64,000 nt of DNA from Corynespora cassiicola (lineage: Eukaryota; Ascomycota; Dothideomycetes; Pleosporales; Corynesporascaceae), in contig JAEUWY010000002.1 in assembly GCA_022059125.1 (NCBI GenBank), forward strand, positions 3,472,001 through 3,536,000, written 5' to 3'. The notes beneath the pieces were generated by a model that made no database searches, was not told where the DNA came from, and saw only the letters and a list, made by a program, of their open reading frames with translations. Position 1 is the first letter of the stretch; each line of letters opens with the position of its first letter. Position numbers and translations under genes: made by a program. Positions 44,918 through 54,176 of the stretch are shown here, piece after piece.

Positions 44918-47764
44918 ATGCATTGCCGACCGCGCACTAGTGAAGGTAGTCTACGATACTCCGAACCGGGGCCAACGTTACCTACGCCAACAAAGCTTAG
45001 CTCCTTGAGCACTACCGCCCCAGTTCTCACAAACAACACTACCACCCACACCTCACCCTCTGTCAAAACCACCCGATCGCCGCACCTCACCGTGCAAACC
45101 AAATCAGCAATGTCTACGCCTGGATCCAAGATCCCTCGAAAGGCACCGAGTCATATCCCGCTTCCGGCGCGTACCAGTGCTCCAGGCGGTCCTGCACAAC
45201 TATCCGCATTGCCCCGGTCTCGCGCTGGAGGTCATCTTCGAGCCGCAAGCCCACTGAGCCAGCAAGTAAGTACAGGTAGTTATTACAGGGAAGGCACGCT
45301 ACCTAACATCTACAAGCACAGCATGACTAGCCCGCCGGCCAGCCACGACAAGCCTCTCCCTAGCCCCCCTGTGGGGCAGGTAGTGAACCTTGAGAGCCCG
45401 CCAAAGGCTCAACGCACGCTTGTAGATGCAGAGGTTACTGGAACACCGTCAGGAGAGGATTGGCCTGTCCTCCGCCCGGAGAATGTTGCGCCGTCACACA
45501 GCCAGGGATCACTGGCTGAAGCCCCGCATGACACAGATGGAATAACAGTCGAGCCGCTCAACTCTACAATTTCAACTGATAAAACAGATATCACATCGAA
45601 CCCGGCTCTTGATACACACCCAGAGCTAGAAGTGAGCCCCCCGCAGGTCATAGACTTCGCCGAGCCGCCACGTGAGGTCGTTGATTCTATCTCCGCGCTC
45701 CAAGGGGTTGATGATAGCCCACTTGCTCACAAAAATGGCCTCCACTGTCCGCTACATGTCCCTCCTCGTAGTAGCTCGGTCCTGTCTCAGAACCAGAAGG
45801 ACTCAGCCTCAGATGCACCTCAAACTCCTCGACAGGGTAGACTAGGATCTATCATGTGGCCTCTTTTGGGCGCGGGGATTGTTTCGAGCTACCCAGGACC
45901 AACTATACCAGAGATTCACCCAGACCCGCACCAAGAGGTAACCCCCAGAGTCCCTGCTTCTGTAAATGGAGAGTCTCACTGTGCGTCCAAGTTGGCAGAT
46001 GGGAGTCCGGTGGCTTTCTCTCAGAAGGCTTCCATCTTCTCCCACTACTCGGAGAGTACAGGCTCTGGAGATGAATCCCCCCAAAGCCCTCGCATCAAAC
46101 GCCTTTCTACTCTCGCACCTGATTCTGGTCTTGGACCTGTATTGAGGATTGCATCAGACGCCGAAGCCCTTCTTGGGAACAAAGTCCCTGTCTCGGAAGC
46201 TACTCCTGGATCAGTCTCGTCACAGGCAACACGAAAGCGATCTCTGAGTGCGATTGCTGGCCGTATTTCTCGGCAGATGTCTAGATTGTCATTCCATGCC
46301 AATTCTCGCCCGAACACTCCACAGTCGATCAGCGCAGAAGCAGACGTGGCTCCTGCTGTCAAAGTAAACCCCATTAGGTCTATGCTACCATCTAGGAGCG
46401 ATAGAATTAGAAAATCCTCTTGGAATGGCTCGTCGCCTTCTGTTGCTCCTTCTACTAGTTCCTCGAGGAAGAGTCGATTGCCTGTGGTTTCGTCGCGCGC
46501 TGTCTCAGGATCGTCGCTGAACAAGAATCACGCCATCAATAGGCAGGTTTCGCTGGGAAACAGCCTATCTGGGGGTGTTTCTGTTCGCTCAAAAGTGACT
46601 TCTATTTTGTCATATGCCTACGGCCATCCGCTAACCTCTGAACAGGACAAGGAGCCGGGAGCCCGGTCTTGGGGCAATCTTTCTCCCAAAGCGGATAGAG
46701 TTCTTGGAATCAACCAGGCGCCTCCTAGTTTGGCAGTAAAAAGGGCAGTAAAAGCGACCGACGAATCTTCTGCGGCTAGAAAGTTGCCAAACAAAATGCT
46801 GGGCCATGACGTTAATAAGCCCGAACAACTTTCGTCACCTATCAACCTTGGAAAATATGGTCGTCGCAACATCAAGACTAGCCCACTGCCTACCAAGGCT
46901 TCACCACTGGTAGAAAAGCCATCTGTTCGGGAACGTTCCAGTGCTCCGGCTGCTCCAGTACCTGCTGGAACGGACAAGGCGGACCCCAAGACTCGTTCAG
47001 GACGTGGCTTGCCCTTCAGTCTACGATTAAGCAATCTGAGCCAGACAAAGGTAGGCCCTGAATCTTCCCCGCTCAGGTCGCAAGCAAGTAGAATCTCCCG
47101 CAGTGATGCGGATGAGGGCACCCTAGACAAGACGGCAAAGATCAAGAGCAAACACAGCTTTCTTGACTTTTTCAGGATGCGGAAGAAGAAGCGGTCTCAA
47201 ATGACACCCGATGCTAATACTAAAAAGAGGAACTCACTCTCAGTCACCGGAAACTCCCTTGCGAAGCGCCTTTCTGCCAACTTCTCCAGGAGCAACATTC
47301 CGAAGCTGCATAATGCCGAGCAGGGCCGTCCATCCTCCAAGGCTTCAGTAGATGTAGATATGCTAAGACACATACGGCCAGTTTATCGTACTAACACGTC
47401 TTATGAGACCTCCCGCTCCGAGACGATCACTGCCGTCGATCGAATTATTGACCGTATCTCGGGGCCCACGCATGAACTTCCTGACCGGATTCGGGGCCTT
47501 CAGATTGCAGAGGTATGCCAAAACTTGTATTTGCATTCATTGACGATGAGAGAGCTAAAACTAATTTTTATTTCTAAACAGAGTACTCTTAGTGTTCTGG
47601 AGTCGTGCAAGCAGGCCCACATTGATTCCATTCAGGCCGAGAAGCACGCCCGCGACGCTGAGTTGCATGCCGAGCAAGCTCAACTCCACTTGCAGAGGCT
47701 TGGAAGGCTCCTCGAGACTTGTACCGAAGAGAACCCACACAACGTCATCGGCTCTGCACACTAG
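44918..47764 (+). CDS. Large disordered Ser/Pro-rich protein with C-terminal helical domain, function unknown
   Basis: I do not recognise a named family. The frame from 44918 gives 925 aa after removal of a 69-nt GT-AG intron at 47513-47581 that has no stop and is a multiple of three. A second ATG at 45110 (MSTPGSKIPRKAPSHIP, giving 861 aa) has a better context and a more protein-like start; I consider it equally or more likely. Most of the sequence is Ser/Pro/Arg-rich and disordered. A basic patch KHSFLDFFRMRKKKRSQM sits near residue 750. The C-terminal part (DRIIDRISGPTHELPDRIRGLQIAE, then LSVLESCKQAHIDSIQAEKHARDAEL) is helical and coiled-coil-like and probably the conserved domain. A possible 56-nt intron (45266-45321) with perfect signals would end the frame. 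Such proteins are often cytoskeletal or cell-cycle adaptors, but nothing here proves it. Confidence 0.7.
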   Translation: MHCRPRTSEGSLRYSEPGPTLPTPTKLSSLSTTAPVLTNNTTTHTSPSVKTTRSPHLTVQTKSAMSTPGSKIPRKAPSHIPLPARTSAPGGPAQLSALPRSRAGGHLRAASPLSQQVSTGSYYREGTLPNIYKHSMTSPPASHDKPLPSPPVGQVVNLESPPKAQRTLVDAEVTGTPSGEDWPVLRPENVAPSHSQGSLAEAPHDTDGITVEPLNSTISTDKTDITSNPALDTHPELEVSPPQVIDFAEPPREVVDSISALQGVDDSPLAHKNGLHCPLHVPPRSSSVLSQNQKDSASDAPQTPRQGRLGSIMWPLLGAGIVSSYPGPTIPEIHPDPHQEVTPRVPASVNGESHCASKLADGSPVAFSQKASIFSHYSESTGSGDESPQSPRIKRLSTLAPDSGLGPVLRIASDAEALLGNKVPVSEATPGSVSSQATRKRSLSAIAGRISRQMSRLSFHANSRPNTPQSISAEADVAPAVKVNPIRSMLPSRSDRIRKSSWNGSSPSVAPSTSSSRKSRLPVVSSRAVSGSSLNKNHAINRQVSLGNSLSGGVSVRSKVTSILSYAYGHPLTSEQDKEPGARSWGNLSPKADRVLGINQAPPSLAVKRAVKATDESSAARKLPNKMLGHDVNKPEQLSSPINLGKYGRRNIKTSPLPTKASPLVEKPSVRERSSAPAAPVPAGTDKADPKTRSGRGLPFSLRLSNLSQTKVGPESSPLRSQASRISRSDADEGTLDKTAKIKSKHSFLDFFRMRKKKRSQMTPDANTKKRNSLSVTGNSLAKRLSANFSRSNIPKLHNAEQGRPSSKASVDVDMLRHIRPVYRTNTSYETSRSETITAVDRIIDRISGPTHELPDRIRGLQIAEVCQNLYLHSLTMRELKLIFISKQSTLSVLESCKQAHIDSIQAEKHARDAELHAEQAQLHLQRLGRLLETCTEENPHNVIGSAH

Positions 47765-48482
47765 TTAGATACACGATGGTCTGGTGTCTTCACAACATCG
47801 GTAAGTTTTTGCTCACCTCTCCTTCAAATCCAACGCTAACTTTTCCCGATTCAACAGTGTCTATCAGGCGCTTTTCTCCAACTTGAAAAACGGCAGGAGC
47901 GCTACCCTTGAACATAATTAGGTGTATCATCAGCGAACAATGGTAATGGTAGGTCGTGGAGGAACAGTTTCGATACGAGGGGTCGTTCGCTGCTAGCTAA
48001 AGACATACGATGTCGGGCCAACTATCACAAACCATGTCTGTCAAACGGTATGAAAGGTGGTAATGGGCCTTGGTCAATTTCTTCTTCTGAGGCTCCATTG
48101 TTGCGCTCTCGGATCTGCTCGTCAGCCCGCAATGCCAATTTGGCGGGCCGATGGTAGCTTCAATTGATAAAATGGGGACAAAAAGGGGAACAAATATTGC
48201 CGTGAATGTGATGAATTCCATTTGATCCGACCAAACCCAACCTAACCGTGACAAGATATTGTACAGAGCACCCAAAAATAGTGCGCATATGTGACAAGCG
48301 GAGAGTTATGGTCCGCTTCTAAGGCGGTCGTCGCTGCTCAATCAAGGGCAAAGTGGGCCGAAATCAAGCCGTCCGTATCCTCAAAGAATATCCTCTCCCT
48401 CTCCTCTCTTCGTGCGACCGTTTCCCACCCCTTCTCGATGTAATTCTTTTTTAGCGTTCATCCGAGTTTACGAGTATCAGAT
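47765..48482. other. Convergent intergenic region, no gene seen
   Basis: The 3' flanks of the disordered-protein gene and tim10. Downstream of the first gene, GTAAGTTTTTGC...TTCAACAG near 47800-47859 looks like a 3'-UTR intron. Confidence 0.4.
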
Positions 48483-48874
48483 TTACACGCCGAACATGCC
48501 ACCGCCTTGCTTGTTCTGAGCCTCGCCCTGCATCTTCTCGCTAACCTTGACGTTGACCTCGAAGAACTTTGCGACGCAGCGGTCAAGGCAGACGGACTCG
48601 CCCTTGTTGAGGTCGGCTTCGCGGTAGGTGTTGTCGATGCACTTCTTGCTGCACGTAGCAAGCAACCTGTCACGAACGCATTAGCGATTTCCATTTAGGG
48701 TTCCGGAAGCAGATGAAAGAGAAGAAGGGTCATTGGCGAGGGCTCAGGGTAGGAGCAAGGGCGAGGAACATACCGTGAGTACATGTCCGACACCATGTCG
48801 ATCTCGGCCTCCGCCTGAGCAATCTTCTGCTCAGACGAGAGCTGGGGGCGGCCGCCGAATCCGAAGAAAGACAT
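48483..48874 (-). CDS. tim10: Mitochondrial import chaperone Tim10
   Basis: Tim10 forms a hexamer with Tim9 in the intermembrane space and carries hydrophobic carrier precursors to the TIM22 complex. Exon 1 is 48774-48874 and exon 2 is 48483-48666; the 107-nt intron 48667-48773 splits an Arg codon (MYSR). The protein is 94 aa: [20 protein letters not shown], then the twin CX3C motif Cys39/Cys43 (CSKKC) and Cys60/Cys64 (CLDRC), and a Gly-rich end GGGMFGV. Size and twin-cysteine spacing (16 residues between motifs) match small Tim proteins, and the [10 protein letters not shown] loop fits Tim10. Its start is 233 bp from the divergent Zn2Cys6 regulator gene, so the two share a promoter region. 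Confidence 0.95.
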
Positions 48875-49107
48875 TGTGAGTATTTAAGTGTGATACGAAG
48901 GTGGTGGACGTAAAGGGTAGGCGACGAAGTTGATTGAATTGCTTGGGTTGAGATGACGGTGTTGCGGTCTCCAGCTTGGAGTTGCGCTGAAGAAATTTGG
49001 AGCTTGGGCCATAAAAGGGCACGTGCATAGTCATCCGCGTTCCCCTGTGCTCCGTCTCCACCGTCCTGTTCTGACCCACTTCTCACTGTACACACCATTG
49101 ATTGCCC

Positions 49108-51629
49108 ATGGACCGCGATAACTCGTCGAAAGAGACCGCAGCAGATCTAGGAATCTCATGTGAAAGCTGTCGGAAGCGCAAACTCAAATGCAGTCGCGAA
49201 CAACCGTCATGCTCGCATTGCCAGCGATTCGCTGTCGAGTGTATATACGAAAATGAAAAGAAGAAGCCTGGTTTCAAAGTTGGCGTCATCGAAACATTGA
49301 CCAGAAGACTAAATGAGCTTGAGAAAAGGGTCGCCGAGCACGAAACCGGCAGAAATGAGGGAGCGCATAGCACAGAACAGAATGGTGGCAGAAGTGCTAG
49401 CCTTGGAGTTGAGGACAACGTGCGTGCTGAGCAGCTCAGAACTGATGGACTGATTAGTGCATTGGAAAAGATGACGAAAGAGGTGAAGCACTTGAGCGGA
49501 AGTATTTCCATGTCTCTAGCGCCTAATTTGCGTCACACAGAGACGGATGGCACGAACTTTGATGCTCCGGCGACGAAGAGAAGGAAACTTGATAACGAAG
49601 CATGCACGAATTTCAATAATCGGGGAGATGAGATCGCATGCATCGATGCATATTTCTCTTTCATACATCCCTGGCTTTCGATCTTACACGAGCCAAGTAT
49701 TCGCAAGGAATATCGCGATCGTGGTGGTGAAGTCAGACTGAAGATTATCATCAGTGCTATGAAAGTAGCTGCTCTTCGCTTCGTGCATGGAGCACACGAC
49801 CAAAGCCGACGTGATGGTTCAGATTTTGACACCCATGACGAAATTACGATATCGAAACGATACATTCATGAAAAGGCAATGGACGAGATTACCTTGGAAA
49901 ATGTGCAGGCATTGCTGATCCTAACTTACACCGAACTAACCGACGATAACATACAAAAGGCTTGTTCACTTTTGAGTATTGTTACCAGGCATATCGAATA
50001 TCTCCAGCTCAATCGCGAACAACTGCTTGATTCTCGTTCCTTCAGCCATACCCAGGGTCACTTTCAAGCGCCTTCATCTTCTTCTTTCGACCCACGAAGT
50101 TCTGCAAATACCAACGCCATTTTTGCACCACCTATACCCTCGGTCTCAGTCGACTGGATTCAGGAAGAAGAAAAACGGCGTCTTGTCTGGAATACGTTCA
50201 TTCTTGACAGACTTATTGCGTCCATCACAGGACAAGCTTTCAGTCTTGATGGATCGATGGTTGATCGAAAGTTACCAGTTTGTGCCAGCTTCTGGTTCAC
50301 AAACCAAGAAATTGTGACGCCAAGGTTACAGGTTAAGAGTGGTGATATGATGGGCTTAGAACATCGGATTGTTTACGTACCGCCGATGTTTGATGCTCGT
50401 ATACAGCACAATAGGATTGAAGAAGGGAATGTGGTGGGGGAAAGAGATCCTGGAACAGGCTCACTAGCGCTGTATGTCGAGGCCGTGGAGTGTATGGGGC
50501 TGGTTGTTGAGAGCTTCTTGAAAAAGCAGAGAGCACTCGAAACACTAGGAGGCGCATCCAAGTGGCTCAGGAGATTCAAAGATTTGGACACCTTTTTAAT
50601 GAGGTTAGTACCTTTCCCAATTTTGCCTCTATTCTGTTTTGTTTGACCTGTTACCTCCAAGATCTTTTTCTAAATGAATCATTTAGTTGGAAAATAACTC
50701 TCCCCCGTCAATGGGCTGACTCTGGTTTATCACGGACTGTTCTCCCCGGTGTCATGGATGCTGCAATGACTGTGGCAAACACAACCTACAACACGAGTCT
50801 TGTTCTCCTACACTCTGAAATCGCTTTCCCGGATCCAAGACTAAGTTGTATACAAATTGAACTTCCCAGTGCGTTCAGCGCCCAGGTTGTGGTGGCAGCA
50901 TGCACAGAAGTTTGTAGTTTGGTTTCCAAGTTATTTGCACAGAGAAATGGGGACTTTATAGTCACTCCCATGCTTGGGGTCTGTGCCTTTGTATGTGGGA
51001 GAGCGCTGCTGCGTAAGTCTTCTTCACGAGTCAATGTCCCCGGTAGTTATTCAAAATCTCACGAAGAGACAGAGCACTGGCATGCATATACGACACCGCT
51101 CGCCCCCGAGTTCTGGCTTTTAGTGCAGAGTCTCGATAAAATGGCCCAGCGCTGGAAAGGCAAGAACTCATCATCGAATAACATCTGTTCAGCGACTCTA
51201 TTTTCGCGCTTCGCGGGACGCCTACGCACCATACATGCTAGGTGTGAACTCGACCCTCTATACCGCATCTCTCGCGATGATACCTTGCATTCGCAGGCAA
51301 TTAGTACCACTCATTCTCCAGTTCGATCCTGGGTTACCCGAGATGCACTAGTGGCAGTGCTAGAACAGAGCAGGTCCGAGACCTATCCTACAGCAGCCGT
51401 CCTTTCGACAACGCAGGTTCAATCAAGCCAGCTGCCCAATCAAATTCAGCCTCTTGCCGAGATATGGCAGGCAGATTCGACGACAGTGAATATCGGCAAT
51501 GATGGGCTGACGGAAATTACCCAAGAGTTGATGGAAGAAGATTTCAGAAGCCTCGATCGCATCCTTGGCTCGGAGTACTTGACGCTGAGTGGTTCTTTTG
51601 ACCTGCCATTAGAGTGGAATCTAGGGTAG
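49108..51629 (+). CDS. Zn2Cys6 transcription factor, candidate regulator of the adjacent glycoside cluster
   Basis: This is a fungal binuclear zinc-cluster regulator of 812 aa. Exon 1 is 49108-50603 and exon 2 is 50687-51629, with an 83-nt GT-AG intron that joins DTFLM-S to WKITLPRQW. The zinc cluster is C18-x2-C21-x6-C28-x6-C35-x2-C38-x6-C45 within CESCRKRKLKCSREQPSC. A linker and a heptad-like segment follow (VGVIETLTRRLNELEKRVAE), consistent with dimerisation on palindromic CGG sites. The middle-homology region begins near residue 180 (IDAYFSFIHPWLSILHEPS) and includes RLVWNTFILDRLIASITG. The start is the ATG encoding MDRDNSSKETAAD; a TTG two codons upstream is not used. It lies 146 bp from the convergent sugar-transporter gene. 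A regulatory link to the cluster is inferred from adjacency and from shared promoter motifs. Confidence 0.88.
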
Positions 51630-51775
51630 AAGCATAGTAGACTAAGAATACAATCATAGTCTACCTGGACTGCTGTATGTTCTTGCTGTCTGAAATGCCT
51701 GAGAAAAAGGGGTACTTCCAGGTTTTCCAAACATTTAGACCACCCACGAGCAAGATCGCCTGGGCAGTGTTACAA

Positions 51776-53570
51776 TTAACGGTTTCGTGCCTTTTCCCTT
51801 TCCTGAAATTCGACCTCGGCACTAACTGCTGTTTGCGTACTAGCAAATCTCCATGCCGGAATCCCTCGATCGAATAGCTCGTCAAGCTCATTATAGGACC
51901 GTCCCTTGGTTTCGGGAAAGAGCAATACACATGGAATGAGGTAGATCAAAGTGGTTCCGCCGAAAAATAAACCAGTCTTTTGCCCCCAGCCAGCGTTCTG
52001 GTTAGACAGCATGAGCGGGACTGTATAACTGAAAAGTATGCCGGTCATGTATTGTATAGTTACCGCAATCGAGGTCGTCTTGGCGCGCAGACGGGGCGAC
52101 GATGTCTCGACGAGCGAAATCCAGCCAATGGTAGAGTAAGCAAACAATTTGATAATACAGGTGGAATGAGATGCTTACCGATTGGAGCCAGCGAGTTGGC
52201 GTACACGAAAGCCCACAGCGAGCACAGGAAGACGAGAGCAATACCGGAAGCGGGGGTCTGTGTTAAGAATCCCAGTCCACCCACCGTGAAATTGATCACG
52301 CACATGATTCCTCCACCCCAAAGCAATAAAGCTCTCCTTCCCACTCGATCGACCGTGTAGAAAGAAGTAAAGATGCCAACGACGAGGACCAGCTGTTTGA
52401 TAAGATTCCCCAAAAAGGGATCTTTGACACCTGCCAACTGGAAGAAATAAACAGTGTACCCGAACATGAGCGGTACACCACACACGTTTTGAAACGTGAA
52501 TGGAAGTGTTGCAACAATGCAGCGTTTGATGTTCACCTTGGTTAGAATAGCCTTCCAATCGCTATCACCGACCGACTCGGCAAGTTCCTTGCTCTTATCT
52601 GACTCGTACTTCAACACTTCATACTCTCTGTCGACATCGTATCCCTCGACGTTACCTACCAGCCTCTTCAATGCTCTTTTGCCCTCATCGTGTCTTCCCT
52701 TCCCACAATACCACGCAGGACTTTCAGGCACCAATACCATAGGTATCAACCATAAGCCAGTGAACACAAATTCCGAGTAGAACATATGGCGGAAGAGAAG
52801 AGGTGTAGTGTCTTCAAGGATTTTCAGGCCGACGGCAAGAAAGACCTGACCAAGTGCAAAGGCCATAGAAAAGGCGGCGAGAAGAGCTCCGCGGAACTGA
52901 GGAAGTGCAATCTCCGACATGTAGACCATGCATGCTGTTCCCATGAGACCGCCTGCACAACCAGCGATGAGACGGGCAATCAGTATTTCCCACCACGTTT
53001 TGGAGAAGCATTGGATGATAATAGACTACTCTTCATGTCAGCGGCTGCCAGCTCTGGGAAGCATTGTAGAGTAGTTTATTTACCAGAGTGATGAAGAAGG
53101 TGATGCCCCACATATTGAACTTTCGTCCAAAGCGATCCGCAGTCATGGGCGCAACCAGTTGAATTGCGATACATGACACAAAGTAGACGGCACCCCATAG
53201 TGAGATGTGCGTTGCGTTGAGAGCGACTTCCCCAGTCTCAGGATCATGGACTGTGCCGTATTGATTGATAAAACCCTGATTAGCAACGATGCTTCCGATA
53301 ACTGAGTTGGCGTATCCAGCATAGCTACAAAACACAAAATTCGAGTCAGCGGTTAACGGACGAAACAAATCTCTTGTACTGGGAAGGAGAAAATGAAACA
53401 ACTAACATGCCAGCAACCGAGACACCTAGACCAGTGATATACAGCCTCCAGAATTTGCGTACACATTGGGCTCTGGTTAAGGTGGCAAAGTAAGATACTG
53501 GGGGAGCGTCGTTGCGGATAGATTTATTTTCGTCCGTGAAGACCGGGTCGGGGCTCTTCATGTCTGACAT
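51776..53570 (-). CDS. MFS sugar porter with one non-canonical (GT-TG) intron
   Basis: This is a sugar/H+ symporter of the MFS sugar-porter family, probably in the plasma membrane. Exons are 53407-53570, 53084-53324, 53025-52179 (read as 52179-53025 on the plus strand) and 51776-52125, giving 533 aa. Introns 53325-53406 and 53026-53083 are GT-AG. The third, 52126-52178 (53 nt), has a perfect donor GTAAGC but ends in TTG, not AG; no AG downstream restores the frame. With this cut the protein reads ...SLAPIG-WISLVETSSPRLRAKTTS, exactly as the family expects. Signatures are the loop ADRFGRKFNMWG, PESPAWYCGKG, the second-half DRVGRRALLLWG and the terminal PETKGRS. About 12 membrane segments are visible. 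If the intron is not spliced the protein frameshifts and loses the last two to three helices. It is divergent from the beta-glucuronidase gene, so it may import glucuronides. Confidence 0.85.
52126..52178 (-). other. Putative GT-TG intron (lost 3' AG) in the sugar porter gene
   Basis: The 53-nt segment interrupts the frame between APIG and WISLVE. The donor is GTAAGC, the 3' end reads CTCTACCATTG, and the interior holds CTTAC 14-18 nt from the end as a possible branch site. No AG exists between the donor and the resumed coding sequence. Confidence 0.6.
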
Positions 53571-53795
53571 GGCTGTAGATGGGAAATTTGATCAAGCAGG
53601 TAGAATGCAAACCAATGAAGATTTATTCACAGCTATATATCAGAGTCGTCTCGGCGATTTCTGATAATTGTATCGCCTAACGTTTTCCAAATCCTATGGC
53701 ATGGCACTTGCCAGCATTTGACACGGTCTTGCCATCGGGCTGTCCAGAGCTCGTCAGATGCGTGGATTACCTGTCAAAATAGACAAATCTTCTTT

Positions 53796-53816
53796 CCCCG
53801 CAAATGATATCCCCAG
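53796..53816 (-). promoter_or_regulatory. Pair of CreA-like carbon-repressor sites
   Basis: Read on the minus strand, CTGGGG (53811-53816) and GCGGGG (53796-53801) both fit the CreA consensus SYGGRG, 15 bp apart. CreA often acts through paired sites; occupancy is inference. Confidence 0.45.
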
Positions 53817-54050
53817 ACTACCAGAATACGGGGCACTTTTACCGCAGAAAAGCCGATGTCAATCTTGAGTCTATACTCAATGGGGCAAGGCGTGATGAAT
53901 CTTCGGCAAAGGTGTCGCCCGACACTTCTTCCGACGTCTTGCAATGACCTATTTCCGAGCCGTGTTTGTTGTTGAAGTGGGTCTTGAGGGCATGTGAGCT
54001 CCGGATCTAGTAAGAACAATCTGCAGGATGCAAACTAGCAGCCTTGTTCT

Positions 54051-54081
54051 AGGCGTTGAGTGCCGAGTTCGACGCGTTGAG
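54051..54081 (+). promoter_or_regulatory. Candidate zinc-cluster operator: GGC-N7-GCC element plus GCGTTGAG direct repeat
   Basis: GGCGTTGAGTGCCG at 54052-54065 contains GGC-N7-GCC, close to CGG-N9-CCG. GCGTTGAG recurs at 54074-54081, exactly 21 bp (two helical turns) from the copy at 54053-54060. The element ends about 110 bp upstream of the beta-glucuronidase ATG. Confidence 0.45.
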
Positions 54082-54176
54082 GCGGCATCTTAACGCGTAG
54101 AAAGGACAATAAAGGTAGCTCGAGTCGGACTCTGATTTTACGCTATTTCTTGTTTTGTCAAGATTAAATTCCAATA

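Larger units (their letters stand above)
53571..54176. promoter_or_regulatory. Shared divergent promoter of sugar porter and beta-glucuronidase
   Basis: The two genes start 606 bp apart on opposite strands. The region holds a pair of CreA-type sites, a GCGTTGAG direct repeat at 21-bp spacing, and a GGCGTTGAGTGCCG element shared with the GH3 promoter. Two ACGCGT hexamers also occur (near 54072 and 54092). Confidence 0.65.

Noticed and set aside
52060..52179. Unspliced end of the sugar porter (KHLIPPVLSNCLLTLPLAG...)
   Set aside because: The read-through diverges from the family right at a perfect donor site, whereas splicing restores WISLVETSSPRLRAK.
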